A stretch of DNA of 51,600 nt from Rhodospirillaceae bacterium (GTDB lineage Bacteria > Pseudomonadota > Alphaproteobacteria > DSM-16000 > Inquilinaceae). Position 1 is the stretch's first letter. Each line of letters starts with the position of its first letter. The notes beneath the pieces are model-generated. The model ran no database searches and was not told where the DNA came from. It saw only the letters and a list, made by a program, of their open reading frames with translations. Positions 34,388 to 42,634 of this stretch are shown here, in pieces. The position numbers and the translations under genes were made by a program. The stretch lies in assembly GCA_020638595.1 (NCBI GenBank), contig JACKIG010000030.1, positions 1 to 51,600 on the forward strand, read 5' to 3'.

Positions 34388-34995
34388 TAAAGACTGCCTG
34401 GCTCCGGCAGCCCGCCCGTCACGAACAGGATGCGGGTGTCGCCGTAGGTCCGCTCATCGACGATGGTGGCGCCGTCCAGGCCGGGAACGGCTTCGCGGCG
34501 CGCCGTCTCCATCACCGTCAACGTATCCGGCCCCAGCCACCCCGCCGACGCCAGCGCCGCCAGGGCGGGCTGCGCCAGGCCCTGGCGATAGGGCGGATCG
34601 AGGAAGACCAGGTCAGCCCGCACCTTCGCCCGCGGCGGCCGCGTCGCATCGCCCAAGAGGGCGTGCGCATTGGCCGGCGCACCGATGGCGGCCAGGTTGG
34701 CGCGCAGTGCCGCAAGGACCCGGGGCTCGCGCTCCAGCAGCCACACCTCAGCCGCGCCGCGCGACAGGGCTTCCAGCCCCATGGCCCCGGTGCCGGCGAA
34801 GGCATCCAGCACCACCGCACCGGTCACGGCACTGGCCTGGCCGCGTCCCCAGTCGCGATGCATCAGGATATCGAACACGGCCTCGCGCACGCGCTCGGCC
34901 GTCGGCCTGACCTGCAGGCCCGCCGGCACCGCCAGCCGCCGGCCCTTAAGCCGGCCGCCGACGAGTCTCAGCGTCTGGCCGCTGCTTGGGCTCAT
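34387..34995 (-). CDS. rsmD: 16S rRNA (guanine966-N2)-methyltransferase
   Basis: 202 residues from the ATG at 34993-34995 (MSPSSGQTLRLVGGRLKGRR). The SAM-binding motif VLDAFAGTGAMGLEAL and the catalytic DPPY (LVFLDPPYRQGL) are present, along with RPTAERVREAVFDIL. RsmD methylates G966 of 16S rRNA. Its start overlaps the preceding pseudouridine synthase gene by 50 bp, so the two are translated from one mRNA. Confidence 0.94.
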   Translation of the reverse strand: MSPSSGQTLRLVGGRLKGRRLAVPAGLQVRPTAERVREAVFDILMHRDWGRGQASAVTGAVVLDAFAGTGAMGLEALSRGAAEVWLLEREPRVLAALRANLAAIGAPANAHALLGDATRPPRAKVRADLVFLDPPYRQGLAQPALAALASAGWLGPDTLTVMETARREAVPGLDGATIVDERTYGDTRILFVTGGLPEPGSL

Positions 34996-35725
34996 GATCG
35001 GCAAAGAAGCGGGGCGCCTGCTCGCGCAGGACCTTGCCCTTGATTTCGTCGACGGCACCGCGCGGCAGGACGCCCAGATGGAACGGGCCGAACGACACGC
35101 GGATCAGCCGCGTGACGGTCAGGTCCAGGCTTTCCAGCACCTTGCGCACCTCGCGGTTGCGGCCCTCGCGCAGCGTCATGGTCAGCCAGGCGTTGGCGCC
35201 CTGCGTGCGGTCCAGCGCCGCCTCGATGGGGCCATAGCGGATGCCGGCGACGGTCACACCCTTGGCCAGTGCGGCCAGCCGCTGTTCCGAGACCTCGCCA
35301 TGCACGCGCACCCGGTAGCGGCGCGGCCAGCCGGTCGACGGATGGCCGAGGAAGCGGGCCAATTCCCCGTCGTTGGTCAGCAGCAGCAGACCCTCGCTGG
35401 TCAGGTCGAGCCGGCCGACCGACACGACCCGCGGCAGCTCGGCCGGCAGCTTCTCGAACACCGTCGGCCGGCCCTGCGGATCGCGTTCCGTCGTCACCAG
35501 CCCCGACGGCTTGTGATAGCGCCATAGCCGCGTACGCTCCGCCTCCGGCAGCGGCTTGCCGTCCACCAGGATAAGGTCGCCCGGCCCCACCGTGACCGCC
35601 GGGGTCGTCAGCACCGCACCATTGACCCGGACCCGGCGGTCGGCCACCCATGCCTCCGCCTCGCGCCGCGAGCACAGTCCGGCCCGCGCCAGCCGCTTGG
35701 CGATGCGCTCCCGTTCCACCGTCAT
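34946..35725 (-). CDS. rRNA pseudouridine synthase, RsuA/RluB/RluE family
   Basis: 259 residues from the ATG at 35723-35725 (MTVERERIAKRLARAGLCSR). An N-terminal S4 RNA-binding domain (LCSRREAEAWVADRRVRVNG) is followed by the catalytic domain with VSVGRLDLTSEGLLLLTNDG, which contains the nucleophilic Asp. The C-terminal REGRNREVRKVLESL block fits RluB. It converts a specific 23S or 16S uridine to pseudouridine; RluB is the likeliest subfamily. It diverges from tadA by 50 bp. Confidence 0.9.
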   Translation of the reverse strand: MTVERERIAKRLARAGLCSRREAEAWVADRRVRVNGAVLTTPAVTVGPGDLILVDGKPLPEAERTRLWRYHKPSGLVTTERDPQGRPTVFEKLPAELPRVVSVGRLDLTSEGLLLLTNDGELARFLGHPSTGWPRRYRVRVHGEVSEQRLAALAKGVTVAGIRYGPIEAALDRTQGANAWLTMTLREGRNREVRKVLESLDLTVTRLIRVSFGPFHLGVLPRGAVDEIKGKVLREQAPRFFADHEPKQRPDAETRRRPA

Positions 35726-35775
35726 GTCCTGTTTTCCATTGCCCTTCGCGGGCCGCCCTCGCATCGTCGCCGCCC

Positions 35776-36282
35776 ATGGACGACGACCGTAGCCCCGACC
35801 GTACCTATATGGACATGGCCCTGGAAGAGGCCAGACGTGCCGGGGCGCGCGGCGAGGTTCCCATCGGCGCGATCGTCGTCGAGACGGCGACCGGCCAGGT
35901 GCTGGCCGCCGCCGGCAACGGCACGGAGGCGATGGCCGACCCGACCGCCCATGCCGAGATTCTGGCCCTGCGCGCCGCCGCCCGAACGCGCGGCCGTCCG
36001 CGCCTGCCCGACTGCACGCTGTATGTGACGCTGGAACCCTGCGCCATGTGCGCCGCCGCCATCAGCTTCGCGCGCATCCGGCGCCTGGTCTTCGCCGCCG
36101 CCGACCCCAAGGGCGGTGCGGTCCTGCACGGCCCCCGCTTCTTCACCCAGCCCACCTGCCACCACCGCCCCGAGATCGACCACGGCATCGCCGCGGAGGC
36201 CGCCGCCGACCTGCTGCGCACCTTCTTCCGCGCCCGCCGCGGGGCGGATCGGACGCACGAGCGGCCGACGGCACAGGAGTAG
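35776..36282 (+). CDS. tadA: tRNA-specific adenosine deaminase
   Basis: 168 residues from the ATG at 35776. The zinc-binding and catalytic motifs are H59-A-E61 (DPTAHAEIL) and P88-C-x-x-C92 (LEPCAMC). The GGAVLHGPRFF and CHHRPEIDHGI segments are typical of TadA. It deaminates the wobble A34 of tRNA-Arg(ACG) to inosine and is normally essential. The close divergent pairing with the pseudouridine synthase is common in alphaproteobacteria. The C-terminal tail of about 15 residues after FFRARR is variable. Confidence 0.93.
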   Translation: MDDDRSPDRTYMDMALEEARRAGARGEVPIGAIVVETATGQVLAAAGNGTEAMADPTAHAEILALRAAARTRGRPRLPDCTLYVTLEPCAMCAAAISFARIRRLVFAAADPKGGAVLHGPRFFTQPTCHHRPEIDHGIAAEAAADLLRTFFRARRGADRTHERPTAQE

Positions 36283-36508
36283 AGGAAGGGGCTTGAGGGC
36301 GACACGGCTGCCCACCGGCACCGGAGCCCTTCTGCAGCGTATGGGCGCGCTCAAACGCACCGCAGATCGCGCTGTCGGCAGTAACCGGAGATTAGCAAAC
36401 AGCGATTTAGACTGCGAACAAGTTTCCGGTTGTCTCCCAGGAAGATTTTATCGTTTCAGCACATGATGGCGGCTGGCGACACGGCCTGGGATCAAGAAGA
36501 AAGACCAC
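36283..36508. other. Low-GC spacer upstream of the HD-GYP gene
   Basis: 226 bp without a gene. The right half, from about 36370, is distinctly AT-richer than the surroundings and continues into the first codons of the next gene. It contains aaccgga (from about 36381) and tccggtt (about 36424) as a short inverted pair. No strong promoter consensus is seen. Confidence 0.4.
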
Positions 36509-37654
36509 ATGCACATCGAAACTTGTCATACGGACATGAAAACCAGCACATCGCCCCGTCAAAGGGTAATCGTGGCTACAGATGACGAACAGCTTCTGAA
36601 GAGCCTGCTGACGTACATCGGCAGAAGCTATCATCTGACTGTGGTGCCCAATCGGAAATCCGTTCTCAATCATGCGAACTTGAATTCAGCCGCAGCGGTT
36701 CTCTTCACCGATCGGCCGAATGACGTCAGCGCGCGCGAGTTCTGCGAGCGCCTCGGCCGGCTCGGCCATCATCGGCCCCGCATCCTGGCCGTGGGGGTCA
36801 GGGGGACGCCGTGGATGGAGTTAGTCGAGTGGCAGACGGCGATCGACGGCGCGGTGTATTTCGACTCGCCCCTGGAGCACCAGATCCAGGCCTTCGCACT
36901 GGTCGTCAGCCATCGGGCCGAGGAGGCGATCGCCGCTCTCGGCGACAATGCGAAGGCGATCTGGGAGGAATCGCGCAAGCTCATGCGCGATGTGGAGACC
37001 CTGGTCCGCGCCGGGCAACCGGTCCCGCATACGGCCGTGCACGCCGTCGCCGCATCGGTGGTCGAGCAGTCGGATGACACGGTGTTCTTCGACATGATCC
37101 GCGTGCTGCGCGATCACCACAGCGAGACCCTGGTCCACAGCCTGGACATGGGCCTGACGGCACTGCTGCTGGGCCGCCATGTCGGGGTGCGCGGGAAAAG
37201 CGACCAATACCTGCTGTTCGAAGCGGGCATGCTGCACGACCTCGGCAAGACCGAGATCCCGCTGGCGATCCTGAACAAGCCCGGCAAGCTGACGGCGGAC
37301 GAGTTCGCCGCCATCCGCCGGCATCCCTTGAGTTCCGAGAGAATCCTGAGGGAGTCCGGCGGCTATGACCAGCAGCTGATCCTCGCGTCGGTGCAGCACC
37401 ACGAGAAGAACGACGGCACCGGCTACCCCCACGGGCTCGCCAGCCGGCAGATCTCGGAAATCGGCCGGCTGATGGCCGTCTGCGACGTCTATTGCGCGTT
37501 GACCGAGCGCCGGGCCTACAAGTCGCAGACATCCTCCCAGGAGAGCTTCGCGATCATGGACACGATGACCGGCCATCACCTGGATCCGGTGCTGGTCGGC
37601 CGCCTGAAGGAGATGGTTTACGGCTGCTCTGCGGCCCCCCTGGCTGCCGACTGA
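36509..37654 (+). CDS. HD-GYP domain protein with degenerate receiver (probable c-di-GMP phosphodiesterase)
   Basis: 381 residues. The N-terminal 130 resemble a response-regulator receiver (RVIVATDDEQLLKSLLTYIG), but where a receiver has Lys-Pro the sequence is S120-P121, so phosphorylation is doubtful. The C-terminal HD-GYP domain is complete: HD at 243-244 (MLHDLGKTEIP), HHE at 297-299 and the GYP motif in GTGYP (303-307). These enzymes hydrolyse cyclic di-GMP with a bi-metal centre. Codons for the first 70 or so residues are clearly less GC-rich than the rest, suggesting a mosaic gene. The ribosome-binding site is weak. Confidence 0.88.
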   Translation: MHIETCHTDMKTSTSPRQRVIVATDDEQLLKSLLTYIGRSYHLTVVPNRKSVLNHANLNSAAAVLFTDRPNDVSAREFCERLGRLGHHRPRILAVGVRGTPWMELVEWQTAIDGAVYFDSPLEHQIQAFALVVSHRAEEAIAALGDNAKAIWEESRKLMRDVETLVRAGQPVPHTAVHAVAASVVEQSDDTVFFDMIRVLRDHHSETLVHSLDMGLTALLLGRHVGVRGKSDQYLLFEAGMLHDLGKTEIPLAILNKPGKLTADEFAAIRRHPLSSERILRESGGYDQQLILASVQHHEKNDGTGYPHGLASRQISEIGRLMAVCDVYCALTERRAYKSQTSSQESFAIMDTMTGHHLDPVLVGRLKEMVYGCSAAPLAAD

Positions 37655-37695
37655 ACCCGGCCGGCCGCGCCGCTGCCGGCGGTGCGACCCGGTCC

Positions 37696-37725
37696 TTCGA
37701 ATTGGGCGAAAGCCCTGTATATAGT
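37696..37725 (+). promoter_or_regulatory. Predicted promoter of the aminotransferase unit
   Basis: TTCGAA (37696-37701) with TATATA (37718-37723, 16-bp spacer) or TATAGT (37720-37725, 18-bp spacer). A small GGGC-GAAA-GCCC hairpin lies between the boxes. The start codon of the aminotransferase is about 50 bp downstream. Confidence 0.45.
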
Positions 37726-37775
37726 CCGGTGCTGCGGCAACCCTTCGCACCCCGCCCACGGCACGGACCCCCGGC

Positions 37776-38693
37776 ATGACCCACGGTACGCATGAGTACG
37801 AGCGCGATCCGCGTAACGACTCGATCCTGATCTCGGTGAACGGGGAACTGGTGCCGCGGGCGCTGGCGGTGGTGTCGGTGTTCGACAGCGGCTTCATCCT
37901 GGGCGACGGGGTGTGGGAGGGTATCCGCCTGCACCATGGCCGGCTGGCCTTCGCCGAGGCTCACCTGGACCGGCTGTATGAAGGTGCCAAGGCCATCGAC
38001 CTGGATATCGGCATGGAGCCGGAGGAACTGGCCGGGCGCATCCTGCATTGCACGGCGGCCAACGGCATGACCAGCGACGTGCATATCCGCGTGATGATCA
38101 CCCGCGGCATCAAGGCCACGCCCTACCAGGACCCGCGCGCGACGATCGGCGGGCCCACCATCGTCATCATCCCGGAATACAAGCGCCCGAAGCCGGAGGT
38201 GGCCGACCGCGGCATGCGCCTGTTCACCGTGCATGTGCGGCGCGGCGCGCCGGACGTGCAGGACCCGAAATGGAACAGCCACAGCAAGCTGAACTGCATC
38301 GCCGCCTGCATCCAGGCAACCAAGGCGGGGGTGGACGAAGCACTGATGCTGGACCCCGACGGTTTCGTCGCCACCTGCAATTCCACCCATTTCTTCATCG
38401 TCCGCGGCACCGAGGTCTGGACGTCCACCGGCGACTACTGCCTTCAGGGGATCACCCGCGCCAATGTGCTGGACCTGTGCCGGCGCCACCAGGTGCCGGC
38501 CCACGAGAAGCGCTTTTCGCTGACCCAGGTCTATTCCGCCGACGAGGCCTTCGTCACCGGGACCTTCGCCGGGCTGGTGCCGGTGGTGGAGGTCGACGGC
38601 CGCAGCATCGGCGACCGCACCATGGGGCCGCTGACGCGCACCCTGCGCCAGTGGTATGCGGAACTGATGGACGAGGAGTGCCCCGCGCCGTGA
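37776..38693 (+). CDS. Class IV PLP-dependent aminotransferase (branched-chain type)
   Basis: 305 residues. The family blocks are VFDSGFILGDGVWEGIRLHH, the PLP lysine in WNSHSKLNCIAACIQATKAG, and the cofactor phosphate region GITRANVLDLCRR. The DPDGFVATCNSTHFFIVRG segment is the usual strand pair near the active site. It may act on branched-chain or D-amino acids; the specificity is not clear. The stop overlaps the GTG start of the next gene (GTGA), so the two are translationally coupled. Confidence 0.9.
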   Translation: MTHGTHEYERDPRNDSILISVNGELVPRALAVVSVFDSGFILGDGVWEGIRLHHGRLAFAEAHLDRLYEGAKAIDLDIGMEPEELAGRILHCTAANGMTSDVHIRVMITRGIKATPYQDPRATIGGPTIVIIPEYKRPKPEVADRGMRLFTVHVRRGAPDVQDPKWNSHSKLNCIAACIQATKAGVDEALMLDPDGFVATCNSTHFFIVRGTEVWTSTGDYCLQGITRANVLDLCRRHQVPAHEKRFSLTQVYSADEAFVTGTFAGLVPVVEVDGRSIGDRTMGPLTRTLRQWYAELMDEECPAP

Positions 38694-39433
38694 GCCCGCC
38701 GCCCCTGCGCATTGCCATGTGGTCGGGGCCGCGCAACATCTCCACCGCGATGATGCGCAGCTTCGCCAACCGCCCCGATACGGCGGTGATCGACGAACCG
38801 CTCTATGGCGTCTACCTCGCCGCGACCGGCGTGGATCATCCCGGCCGCGCCGAGATCCTGGCCGCCATGCCGACGGATTGGCGGGTGGTCGTCACAGGCT
38901 TGACCGGCCCCATCCCCGATGGCCGGTCCGTCTTCTACCAGAAGCACATGGCCCACCACCTGCTGGCGGAGATCGACCGCGCATGGCTGGGATCGTTGCG
39001 CCATGCCTTCCTGATCCGGCGGCCGGCGGCGATGCTCGCCTCCTATTGGCGGACACGCGGCGAAGTGACACTGACGGACACCGGCCTGCCGCAGCAGCTG
39101 CGCCTGTTCGAGGAAATGGCCGGGACAACGGGGACCACGCCGCCGGTCGTCGATGCGGCGGACGTGCTGCGCGATCCCGAAGGCATGCTGCGGCGTCTCT
39201 GTGCGGCGCTGGGCCTGGCATTCCTGCCGGCGATGCTCGCCTGGCCGCCGGGTCCCCGCACGACCGACGGTGTGTGGGCCCGGCACTGGTACGGCGCCGT
39301 GGAGGCGTCGCAGGGGTTTGCCCCCTATCGCGCCGAGGACGCGGACCTGCCGCCGGCGCTGGCCGACCTGGCCGAGGAATGCGAGGGATACTATCGCCAG
39401 CTGCACGCGCATCGCCTGCACGCGCAAGCCTGA
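38690..39433 (+). CDS. Sulfotransferase-like P-loop protein
   Basis: 247 residues from the GTG at 38690-38692, overlapping the aminotransferase stop. The N-terminal RIAMWSGPRNISTAMMRSFA is a PAPS-binding-like loop (a sulfotransferase-type P-loop variant), followed by DEPLYGVYLAATG and KHMAHHLL. The C-terminal half includes HAFLIRRPAAMLASYWRTRG, similar to the 3'-phosphate-binding segment. Proteins of this kind are found next to or fused with class IV aminotransferases in other bacteria. The substrate is unknown. Confidence 0.82.
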   Translation: MSPPPLRIAMWSGPRNISTAMMRSFANRPDTAVIDEPLYGVYLAATGVDHPGRAEILAAMPTDWRVVVTGLTGPIPDGRSVFYQKHMAHHLLAEIDRAWLGSLRHAFLIRRPAAMLASYWRTRGEVTLTDTGLPQQLRLFEEMAGTTGTTPPVVDAADVLRDPEGMLRRLCAALGLAFLPAMLAWPPGPRTTDGVWARHWYGAVEASQGFAPYRAEDADLPPALADLAEECEGYYRQLHAHRLHAQA

Positions 39434-39442
39434 CCCCGCCGC

Positions 39443-40198
39443 CTATTGCGCGGCCCTGATGCCGAGATCGACCGGGTTCGACACCGCCAGCTCCACATCC
39501 ACCGCGCACATATAGCCGGCGCCGCGGATGGTCTTGATGATGCTGGGGTGCTTCTGGTTGGCTTCGATCTTCTGGCGCAGGCTGACCACCAGGACATCGA
39601 TGCTGCGGTCGAAGGGGTGGTGGTCGCGCCCTGCCACGATGTCCAGAAGCTGCTCGCGGCTCATCACCCGCTTCGGCCGGCGCACCAGGGCGACCAGCAG
39701 CTTGTGCTCGGCCGTCGTCAGCGGCACTTCCTGCCCCTCGGCATCCCGCAGGGTCGGCGCCTCGAGATCGACTTCCCACCCGGCGAACCGGGCGATCGTC
39801 GGTTCATCGCTGGCCCGAACCTGCACGGCCGCTGCCCGGCGGCGCAGGACGCTGCGCACACGGGCCAGCAGTTCGCGCGTGTCGAACGGCTTGGGGACAT
39901 AGTCGTCGGCGCCGACCTCCAGCCCGACGATCCGGTCGACGGTGTCGCCCTTCGACGTCAGCATGATGATGCCGACATCCGACCCGGCCCGCAGCTTGCG
40001 CGCCAGTTCCAGCCCGTCCTCGCCCGGCAGCAGCAGGTCGAGGACGACGACATCGACCGGCGTGACCTCCATCACGCGCCAGAGCGCCTGGCCGCTGGGC
40101 ACCGTCGTGACCTTGTAGCCATGCGTCGACAGATAGCGATCCAGAAGGGCCAAGACCCGTGGGTCATCGTCAACGATGACGATATGCGCGTCGTGCAT
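39443..40198 (-). CDS. OmpR/PhoB-family response regulator
   Basis: 251 residues from the ATG at 40196-40198. The receiver has acidic D11/D12, phosphoacceptor D54 in VVLDLLLPGEDG, T81 and K103 (VPKPF), all as required. The C-terminal winged-helix DNA-binding domain includes TTAEHKLLVALVRRPKRVMS and IKTIRGAGYMCAVDV. It is transcribed divergently from the LOV histidine kinase across a 450-bp spacer and is the best candidate for its DNA-binding partner. It may bind the GTTAG repeats at 42753-42777. Confidence 0.94.
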   Translation of the reverse strand: MHDAHIVIVDDDPRVLALLDRYLSTHGYKVTTVPSGQALWRVMEVTPVDVVVLDLLLPGEDGLELARKLRAGSDVGIIMLTSKGDTVDRIVGLEVGADDYVPKPFDTRELLARVRSVLRRRAAAVQVRASDEPTIARFAGWEVDLEAPTLRDAEGQEVPLTTAEHKLLVALVRRPKRVMSREQLLDIVAGRDHHPFDRSIDVLVVSLRQKIEANQKHPSIIKTIRGAGYMCAVDVELAVSNPVDLGIRAAQ

Positions 40199-40409
40199 AG
40201 TGCGGCCCTTGCGCCAGCCCCAACCATCCGCCCCAATCCGGGCGGGACACCCGCCGTGGCCGGTCATCCCCCATCTTGGTATGCAGTTCAACACAACCGC
40301 CCATTTACCGCAAGTCGCCATGGTGGCGCGGCAATTGGCGGCAGTATTATGTTTAGAAATCTTAGCAGTGTTCCCGGCGTTCGCCTTGGTCGCCGCCGAG
40401 TCCCGATGA

Positions 40410-40438
40410 TTGCGCTCCTTGTGTTATTGCGCTCTAAT
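40410..40438 (+). promoter_or_regulatory. Predicted promoter of the LOV histidine kinase
   Basis: TTGCGC (40410-40415), 17-bp spacer, TCTAAT (40433-40438). The untranslated leader would be about 205 nt and contain the inverted repeat at 40483-40513. Confidence 0.4.
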
Positions 40439-40482
40439 TCTGCCTGCCGCCTGGGCCGAGGTTGGACTGAGCACGATTTCGT

Positions 40483-40513
40483 GAAGACATCCGATAGACA
40501 GTTTGATGTCTTC
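40483..40513. promoter_or_regulatory. 9-bp inverted repeat in the LOV-kinase leader
   Basis: Perfect arms gaagacatc (40483-40491) and gatgtcttc (40505-40513) with a 13-bp loop, 45-75 bp downstream of the predicted -10 box. It could be an operator or an RNA hairpin; no T-run follows, so a classical terminator is unlikely. Confidence 0.45.
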
Positions 40514-40648
40514 GTGGTCTTGCGCTTTCCCACGCCGCCGGACTGACGCCGGTGGTGGCACGAGTCGGGACCGCCTGACGCCTGCCGGCTGGGCGGCAGC
40601 CGCGACACGGTAGGGAGCAGGTCCGCCAGCAGGAGGGCTCCACCCATC

Positions 40649-42190
40649 ATGGATCGGCAACAGACGCTGCTGACCACGGCGGTCAATGCCAGCGCGTTCG
40701 GGATCGTCATCACCGACCCGTCGCAAGCCGGCAACCCCATCGTCTTCGCCAACCGCGCATTCAGCCAGACGACGGGCTACAGCGAGGCGGAGTGCATCGG
40801 ACGCAACTGCCGCTTCCTGCAAGGCCCCGGAACAGACCGGGGCGCCATCCGCCAGCTGTCCGAAGGTGTCCGTGCCCGGCGACCCATCCGCGTGGTGCTG
40901 CGCAACTACCGCAAGGACGGCTCCCCCTTCTGGAATGACGTCGCCATCAGCCCGGTGTTCGACGACGCCGGCGCGCTTCTGGCGTATATCAGCGTCCAGC
41001 ACGATGTCACCGACCACATCGCGGCCGAAGAGGCGGTGCGCACGAGCGAAGCGCGGTTGCGGGACTTCGTCGACCTGTCTGCCGGCTGGTTCTGGGAACG
41101 CGGGGCGGACCTTCGCTTCACCTATGTGTCGCCGGCCCTGGCCGAGGCATGCGGCCACCCGGGTCCGGCCTTCATCGGCCGTATGGAGCCGGAGATCGAC
41201 GCACAGGCCTTTCCCGACTGGGCGCAACTGGAATCGCACCTGCGCGAGGGCCGACAGCCCATCCGCGATTTCGCCTTCCGCATCCGGGCCGTCGACGGCC
41301 GGGTTCACGAGGCCCGCCTGGATGCCCGGCCGGTCTATCGCGATGATGGCAAGCTGGGCGGATTTCGGGGCTGGCTGGCGCCGTCGGGCGTTGCGCCACC
41401 GGACCAGCCGCAGCGCACCGCGTCGGACCTTGACATGACTTCCCTGTCGTCGCGCGACATGGCCGTGATCGGCCGCCTGGGCGCCGGCATTGCGCACGAC
41501 ATCAACAACCTTCTCACGATCCTCCACGGCAACCTGCAGCTGCTCAGCCTGGAAGAAGCCGTTCAGGCCGTGCCCGATGTCGAGGACCTGATCGACTGTG
41601 CCCTGTCGGCAAGCCGGGAAGGCGCGTGCCTGGCGCGCACGCTGTCGATGTTCGGCGCCCACCATCGCCTGAGCCTGGCGCCCGTCGACGTGAACGCCCT
41701 TCTGACGGACCTGCTCGGCACGATCCGACTGACGCTCAGCACGGCCGTGGCCATCGATCTCGATCTCGATCCGCTGGCACCCCGGGCGGTTACAGATGCG
41801 GCGCATCTGGAAGCGGCCATCATCAACCTGGTGAACAACGCGCGGGACGCCATGCCGGACGGCGGGCACCTGACGATCACCACCTGGCTCGGCAATTCGC
41901 CCGCGGGGTCGGGCGGCGTGCAAACGGGTCGCCGGCAACCCGATCGCCCCCAGGGGGACTGCTATGTCGGCATCGCCGTAACGGATACCGGCATCGGCAT
42001 GACCAAGGACGTGCTTCAGCGCGCCACGACGCCGCTGTTCACGCTCAAGGCCGAGGGCAAGGGTGCAGGGCTGGGACTGGCCATGGTCGACCGGTTCGCA
42101 ACCGCCTCCAACGGCCGGCTGGCGCTGGACAGCGCCCCCGACCGCGGCACGACGGCCACGCTGTTGCTGCCGGCGGCCCCGCCGGCCTAG
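40649..42190 (+). CDS. Blue-light LOV-PAS sensor histidine kinase
   Basis: 513 residues, no membrane span, hence cytoplasmic. Residues about 10-125 form a LOV domain with the canonical GRNCRFLQG motif; photoactive Cys54 and the FMN contacts N86 (NYRKDG), N96 (PFWN) and Q117 (SVQHDVT) are all present. A second PAS domain follows (about 135-245, SAGWFWERGADLRFTYVSPA). The kinase core has phosphoacceptor His283 (GAGIAHDINNLL), the N box NLVNNARDAM (393-402), G1 DTGIGM (446-451) and G2 KGAGLGLAMV. It is predicted to autophosphorylate in response to blue light. GGAGGG precedes the ATG by 11 nt. Its flanking partners are the OmpR-type regulator and the single receiver. Confidence 0.93.
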   Translation: MDRQQTLLTTAVNASAFGIVITDPSQAGNPIVFANRAFSQTTGYSEAECIGRNCRFLQGPGTDRGAIRQLSEGVRARRPIRVVLRNYRKDGSPFWNDVAISPVFDDAGALLAYISVQHDVTDHIAAEEAVRTSEARLRDFVDLSAGWFWERGADLRFTYVSPALAEACGHPGPAFIGRMEPEIDAQAFPDWAQLESHLREGRQPIRDFAFRIRAVDGRVHEARLDARPVYRDDGKLGGFRGWLAPSGVAPPDQPQRTASDLDMTSLSSRDMAVIGRLGAGIAHDINNLLTILHGNLQLLSLEEAVQAVPDVEDLIDCALSASREGACLARTLSMFGAHHRLSLAPVDVNALLTDLLGTIRLTLSTAVAIDLDLDPLAPRAVTDAAHLEAAIINLVNNARDAMPDGGHLTITTWLGNSPAGSGGVQTGRRQPDRPQGDCYVGIAVTDTGIGMTKDVLQRATTPLFTLKAEGKGAGLGLAMVDRFATASNGRLALDSAPDRGTTATLLLPAAPPA

Positions 42191-42220
42191 CCCGGGGGGG
42201 TCAGCCGCGGCAGGGCGGGG

Positions 42221-42634
42221 TCAGGCGACCTGGAAGCTCGCCCCTTCGGCCATTGCCACCGCGCGCCGTAATTCGCGGGTCAGGATGCCGACGTCCAGCG
42301 GCTTCGGCAGGCTGGCCGTCACGGCGATCCCCAGCTCTGACGCCAAGGTGCGGGCTGCGGCCATCCGTTCGGGATCCGCACCACTGATCAGCACCAGAAC
42401 CGGGGCCAGACGCGGATTCAGCTTGGACAACGACCGGATGACGTCGCCACCGCTGCGGTGGCCCAGGACCATGTCGACGATCACGACGGTCGGCTGGAAA
42501 TCCTCGCAGACCGGCTGCACCAGCTCGTCATCGACAAGAATTTCCGCCGCGAGGCCGAGCTGCCGGGCGATCCGTCCGATCAGCCGGCCGATGCGTGGGT
42601 CATCATCGACGATAAGCAGCCGTGGCCCGGCCAT
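42221..42634 (-). CDS. Single-domain response regulator
   Basis: 137 residues forming only a receiver domain. Acidic D10-D12, phosphoacceptor D54 (VVIVDMVLGHRSGG), S84 (LISGADP) and K111 (SLPKPLD) are present. No output domain exists, so it should act as a phosphate sink, a phosphorelay step or a protein-binding regulator. It is convergent with the LOV kinase, 30 bp away, and is a probable second target of it. Confidence 0.92.
   Translation of the reverse strand: MAGPRLLIVDDDPRIGRLIGRIARQLGLAAEILVDDELVQPVCEDFQPTVVIVDMVLGHRSGGDVIRSLSKLNPRLAPVLVLISGADPERMAAARTLASELGIAVTASLPKPLDVGILTRELRRAVAMAEGASFQVA

Larger units (their letters stand above)
40199..40648. other. Divergent control region between the OmpR-type regulator and the LOV kinase
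   Basis: A 450-bp spacer without a gene. It holds an AT-richer patch at about 40335-40370 with TTAG at 40353 and 40362, a promoter candidate at 40410-40438, and a 9-bp inverted repeat at 40483-40513. Long antisense frames here are composition artefacts. Confidence 0.5.

Noticed and set aside
40353..40365. TTAG pair at 9-bp spacing as a second copy of the GTTAG operator
   Set aside because: Only two half-motifs at the wrong spacing; not enough to call the same site.
40288..40752. Minus-strand frame in the LOV control region
   Set aside because: It overlaps the start of the LOV kinase, lacks a ribosome-binding site and shows no recognisable domain.
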